NCBI GenBank assembly: GCA_022575985.1
Contig: JAKSXM010000014.1
Location: 12,152,001 to 12,216,000 of the forward strand
DNA from: Anagrus nilaparvatae
Taxonomy: Eukaryota; Arthropoda; Insecta; Hymenoptera; Mymaridae
Length of the DNA: 64,000 nt
Direction: 5' to 3'
Part shown: in pieces, positions 60,210-64,000 of the stretch
Position numbering within the stretch: position 1 is the first letter of the stretch
Layout of the letters: each line of letters begins with the position of its first letter
The notes under the pieces: generated by a model
What the model was told of the DNA's origin: nothing
Seen by the model: only the letters and a program-made list of their open reading frames with translations
The model's database searches: none
Program-made: the position numbers and the translations under genes

Positions 60210-61740
60210 ACCGGTGAAATTTCACAACCATTATGGAATTAAGACCTAATTTTTTTTTCAAAAATTTTTTCATCAAAAAATCTCAAACTACTTTTTTTTT
60301 TTTTTAATTTGGATGTAATACCTCATTTATTTCCATGAAAGTACTTATATTTGAAAGTACGATTTTTACTCGATATATCGAATCTGATAACTAATTTTTT
60401 GAAAATTTTTTTCTCAAAATTTTTTTCACAAAAAAATACAAAAAACACTAGTTATTTTTTTCTTTTTGGACGTAGTACCTAATTTATTTCTTTGAGAGTA
60501 CTAGTTTTAGAACTATGGTTTATAGCATTTTTTTGGACCTGATACCTAATTTTTTCAAAATTTTTTTCTCAAAATTTTTGTTGCCAAAAAATACAAAAAA
60601 TGCCAAAATTTTTTTTATTTTAGGACGTAATACTTAGTTTTTTTCTAGGAAAGTACTAGTATTTGAAAATTTTGCAATCGGTGGTATTTAACAACCATTA
60701 TGGAATTAAGATCTAATTTTTTTTTCAAAAATTTTTTCATCAAAAAATCTCAAACTACCTTTTTTTTTTTTTAATTTGGATGTAATACCTCATTTATTTC
60801 CATGAAAGTACTTATATTTGAAAGTACGATTTTTACTCGATATCTCGAATCTGATAACTAATTTTTTGAAAATTTTTTTCTCAAAATTTTTTTCACAAAA
60901 AAATACAAAAAACACTAATTTTTTTTTTCTTTTTGGACGTAGTACCTAATTTATTTCTTTGAGAGTACTAGTTTTAGAAATATGGTTTATAGCATTTTTT
61001 TGGACCTGAAACCTAATTTTTTCAAAATTTTTTTCTCAAAATTTTTGTTGCCAAAAAATACAAAAAATGCCAAAATTTTTTTTATTTTAGGACGTAATAC
61101 TTAGTTTTTTTCTATGAAAGTACTAATATTTGAAAATTTTGCAATCGGTGGTATTTAACAACCATTATGGAATTAAGATCTAATTTTTTTTTCAAAAATT
61201 TTTTCATCAAAAAATCTCAAACTACTTTTTTTTTTTTTTTAATTTGGATGTAATACCTCATTTATTTCCATGAAAGTACTTATATTTGAAAGTACGATTT
61301 TTACTCGATATCTCGAATCTGATAACTAATTTTTTGAAAATTTTTTTCCCAAAAAAATACAAAGAATACCAAATTTTTTTTTTGTTCGGACGTAGTACCT
61401 AATTAATTTCTATGAGAGTACTAGTTTTAGAAAGCTTATTCATAGTAATTTTTTGGATCTGATACCGAATTTTTTCAAAAATTTTTTCTCAATATTAATA
61501 AAACAAAAAAATTAAAATATCTGTAATATTGTTTTTTTTAAAGTGTAATACCTAGTTTATTGAAATTTTTTTCTAAAAATTTGTTAAATAAAAAACATTA
61601 AATCACAGCAACATTTTTTTTCTTTTAAAATACGGTATTTAACTTTTTTTTATGAAATACTGATATCTCAAATTATAATTTTTATTAGATAAAATAGACC
61701 ATTATAAATATTTTGCTATTGTTAATGAGGAACCATAGTG
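60050..61740 (+). repeat. dispersed repeat P, copy 2, with 467-bp internal tandem repeat
   Basis: Begins TTGGTTCCTCATAGAGGAAC and ends AATGAGGAACCATAGTG. A (TG)n microsatellite lies at about 60,168-60,202. Internally a 467-bp unit occurs two and a half times: ACCATTATGGAATTAAG falls near 60,228, 60,695 and 61,162. Copy 1 at 645-1,485 lacks this expansion. Confidence 0.75.
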
Positions 61741-62737
61741 CCAATCACTTGGCAGCGTTTTTTTTTTTGCTTTAGAGAAAAGACTTAAAAATTTGTAAAA
61801 TAAAAAAAAAGTTAGTTGATGGTATCAAGTCAAACTGGTTGGTAGCTTTAGCTCCAAATTTTTACAATTTGTAAAAAAATTCTTCTTGATGATTACTTTT
61901 TTAAAAAGCGTCTATTTACCCAGAAATCCTGCAAAAATAACCTAAAAATCCAAAAATATTTCTTCAAAGATTTCACTCATAAAAACTTAATTTTTTTAAA
62001 GATTGTATTCAAATCTCGCAGTCATTTAACGAAGCAAACCAAACAAAACCTCAAGTCGAGAGGTTAAAAAAATTTTTTTTTTTGTAAATACTGGTGAATT
62101 ATACTTAAAAAATTTCTGGATAAAAAGATTTTGCGTAATTATTTTATCTTGAAAATTATTTAAAAAAACTTGAGAATTATTTTTAAAAAAAATATATTTA
62201 TATTTCTTTCAAAAAATTCTTTTGAACGTAACTTGCTTTTACTATTTAAAAAAAATTATTATCAGTAAATCAATTGATAATTTAAAAGAAAAACTTGAAG
62301 ACAAAAATTTTTAGCTAGAGCTACCGATCAGTTTGACTTAATACCATCAACTAACTTTTTTTTAAATTGTTTATTAACAAATCACTAAGCAACGCATTAA
62401 AAAATTATTTGTCGTTTTTTGTTTTTAATTAATTAAAATTTTGTTGCGTTGCTTAGTGATTTGTTAGTAAGGAAAAAAAAAATTTATAACCGGTTTGTGT
62501 AACTACACAACCAACGAGCATGGAACATGTTCATTTATAACATTGATAATAAAGTATTTATTGTGTTCATAATATAAATATTTATATGCAAATATTTATA
62601 TTTAGATTTTTATTATAGAAATCATGCTGCTTAGACATCAAAATAAACTAAATTAATTAACTTTTAAATTATTATAGTTTTTTAAATAATATGAATATGA
62701 ATTTATTTTTTATTAATTTTTATAATGAATTCTTAAT

Positions 62738-63185
62738 AATTCTGCACCAATGGTCCCTAGGTACTTCTGCACCAATACTCCATAGGTACTTCTGCACCAA
62801 AGGTCTTTAGGGATTTCTGCACCAATGCTCCCTAGGTACTTCTGCACCAAAACTTCCTAGGTACTTCTGCACCAAAGGTCTTTAGCGACTTCAGCACCAT
62901 AGGTCCCTAGGTACTTCTGCACAAATGCTCCCTAGGTACTTCTGCACCAAAGGTCTTTAGGGACTTCTGCACCAAAGGTTCCTAGGTACTTCTGCACCAA
63001 AGGTCTTTAGGGACTTCTGCACCAATAGTCCCTAGGTACTTCTGCACCAATGCTCCCTAGGTACTTCTGCACCAAAGGTTCCTAGGTACTTCTGCACCAA
63101 AGGTCTTTAGGGACTTCTGCACCAATAGTCCCTAGGTACTTCTGCACCAAAGGTCCCTAGGTACTTCTGCACCAAAAGTCCCTGA
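62738..63185 (+). repeat. 25-bp minisatellite, ~18 copies
   Basis: Units of the type CTTCTGCACCAATGCTCCCT followed by AGGTA, with variants CTTTAGGGA in the last third. Period 25 bp without spacers. The contiguous, spacer-free arrangement excludes a CRISPR array. Confidence 0.9.
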
Positions 63186-63207
63186 ATCGAAAATATTCTA
63201 AGTCCAT

Positions 63208-63395
63208 TTGACCCCCCCCCCTAAAAACGTCAATTTTTGACCCCCCCCCCTAAAAGCGTCAATTTTTGACCCCCCCCTAAAAACTTTAATTTTTTGACCC
63301 CCCCCCCCTAAAAGCGTCAATTTTTGACCCCCCCCCCCCTAAAAGCGTCAATTTTTGACCCCCCCCTAAAAGCGTCACTTTTTCACCCCCCCCTG
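63208..63395 (+). repeat. poly-C tandem block
   Basis: Six or so units of GACCCCCCCC, CTAAAAGCGTCAATTTTT with 7-11 C residues each. On the minus strand this gives repeated G-runs that could form G-quadruplexes. A shorter G-run block sits at the matching place in copy 1 (57,485-57,525). Confidence 0.85.
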
Positions 63396-64000
63396 CCGAG
63401 CCGGACTTTTTCAAATACCCCATCCAATGAACATGTTCCATGTTAAAAAAGTTAGTTGATGGTATTAAGTCAAACTGATCGGTAGCTCTAGCTAAAAATT
63501 TTTGTCTTCAAGTTTTTCTTTTAAATTATCAATTGATTTACTGATAATAATTTTTTTTAAATAGTAAAAGCAAGTTACGTTCAAAAGAATTTTTTGAAAG
63601 AAATATAAATATATTTTTTTTAAAAATAATTCTCAAGTTTTTTTAAATAATTTTCAAGATAAAATAATTACGCAAAATCTTTTTATCCAGAAATTTTTTA
63701 AGTATAATTCACCAGTATTTACAAAAAAAAAAATTTTTCAATCTCTCGACTTGAGGTTTTGTTTGGTTTGCTTCGTTAAATGACTGCGAGATTTGAATAC
63801 AATCTTTAAAAAAATTAAGTTTTTATGAGTGAAATCTTTGAAGAAATATTTTTGGATTTTTAGGTTATTTTTGCAAGATTTCTGGGTAAATAGACGCTTT
63901 TTAAAAAAGTAATCATCAAGAAGAATTTTTTTACAAATTGTAAAAATTTGGAGCTAAAGCTACCAACCAGTTTGACTTGATACCATCAACTAACTTTTTT

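Larger units (their letters stand above)
62488..63443 (-). repeat. minisatellite-bearing element R, copy 2
   Basis: Inverse of 57,436-58,290: on the minus strand it starts TTAACATGGAACATGTTCAT and ends ACATGTTCCATG followed by TACACAAACCGGTTATAA. It contains a 25-bp minisatellite and a block of C-runs. It sits between the two arms of element M, so it was probably inserted there or carried along. Confidence 0.65.
61812..64000. mobile_element. 2.2 kb palindromic element M, cut by window end
   Basis: Arms 61,812-62,360 and 63,446-64,000 are inverted copies of each other. Each arm is itself bounded by GTTAGTTGATGGTAT and the inverse ATACCATCAACTAAC, so each arm is also a short element with ~30-bp inverted ends. 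The spacer holds element R copy 2. No target duplication can be judged because the right border is at the window edge. Confidence 0.75.

Noticed and set aside
62738..63185. Possible CRISPR array
   Set aside because: Period is 25 bp with no unique spacers, in a eukaryotic setting; it is a minisatellite.

Overview
The window looks like a piece of an AT-rich insect nuclear genome. The evidence is intron-containing genes with GT-AG junctions, two conserved eukaryotic single-copy genes, a BEL/Pao LTR retrotransposon, an R1-clade-like LINE, a CACTA-type DNA transposon, and many fold-back elements. A parasitoid wasp or other small insect is possible, but the sequence alone does not fix the species. 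There is no sign of a bacterial or viral genome.

Host genes sit between 3.9 and 8.5 kb: mannose-6-phosphate isomerase (plus strand, 5 exons, 402 aa) and, converging on it, the TFIIF beta subunit/RAP30 (minus strand, 6 exons, 272 aa). I joined both by hand with consistent splice phases. A 1.4 kb fold-back element lies between their 3' ends, and a TTAA-flanked MITE sits inside TFIIF intron 4.

From 9 to 17.2 kb are fold-back elements, including a four-level nest: fold-back A holds fold-back B of the same family, B holds a solo-LTR-like element C, and C holds a 2.2 kb palindrome D. Empty-site reconstruction gives 2-bp target duplications for B (TA) and for a similar element inside a satellite array at 24.5 kb (AG).

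From 18,216 to 42,155 lies one 23.9 kb CACTA-type transposon. Its ends are near-identical inverted repeats starting CACTAGTG, each with seven TACGTA palindromes, flanked by AT. It carries a tnp2-like transposase on the minus strand and a divergently transcribed 11-exon gene for a 686-aa protein of unknown function. Both reading frames look intact. A tandem array of ~128-bp monomers lies between the two genes, and another in an 8.5 kb intron of the second gene. The latter has a 1,535-bp higher-order repeat present almost three times without visible change, and both its ends carry an inverted copy of a leader sequence. The same monomer family forms arrays at 1.5-3.15, 43.3-44.1 and 45.3-45.7 kb. 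Most monomers keep a GCCAT(A/C)TTGG box that resembles the YY1/Pho site.

From 45.7 to 57.35 kb two ~600 bp inverted arms enclose a nested insertion: a fold-back (46.3-47.3 kb) and a BEL/Pao element with 293-bp LTRs (47,335-55,585) that lost pol and was itself hit by a 5'-truncated LINE (48,930-53,007, 16-bp target duplication). From 57.4 kb to the end are further repeats: a minisatellite-bearing element in two inverted copies, a SINE-like tRNA head, a hammerhead-like motif, a 467-bp tandem repeat and a 2.2 kb palindrome running to the window edge.
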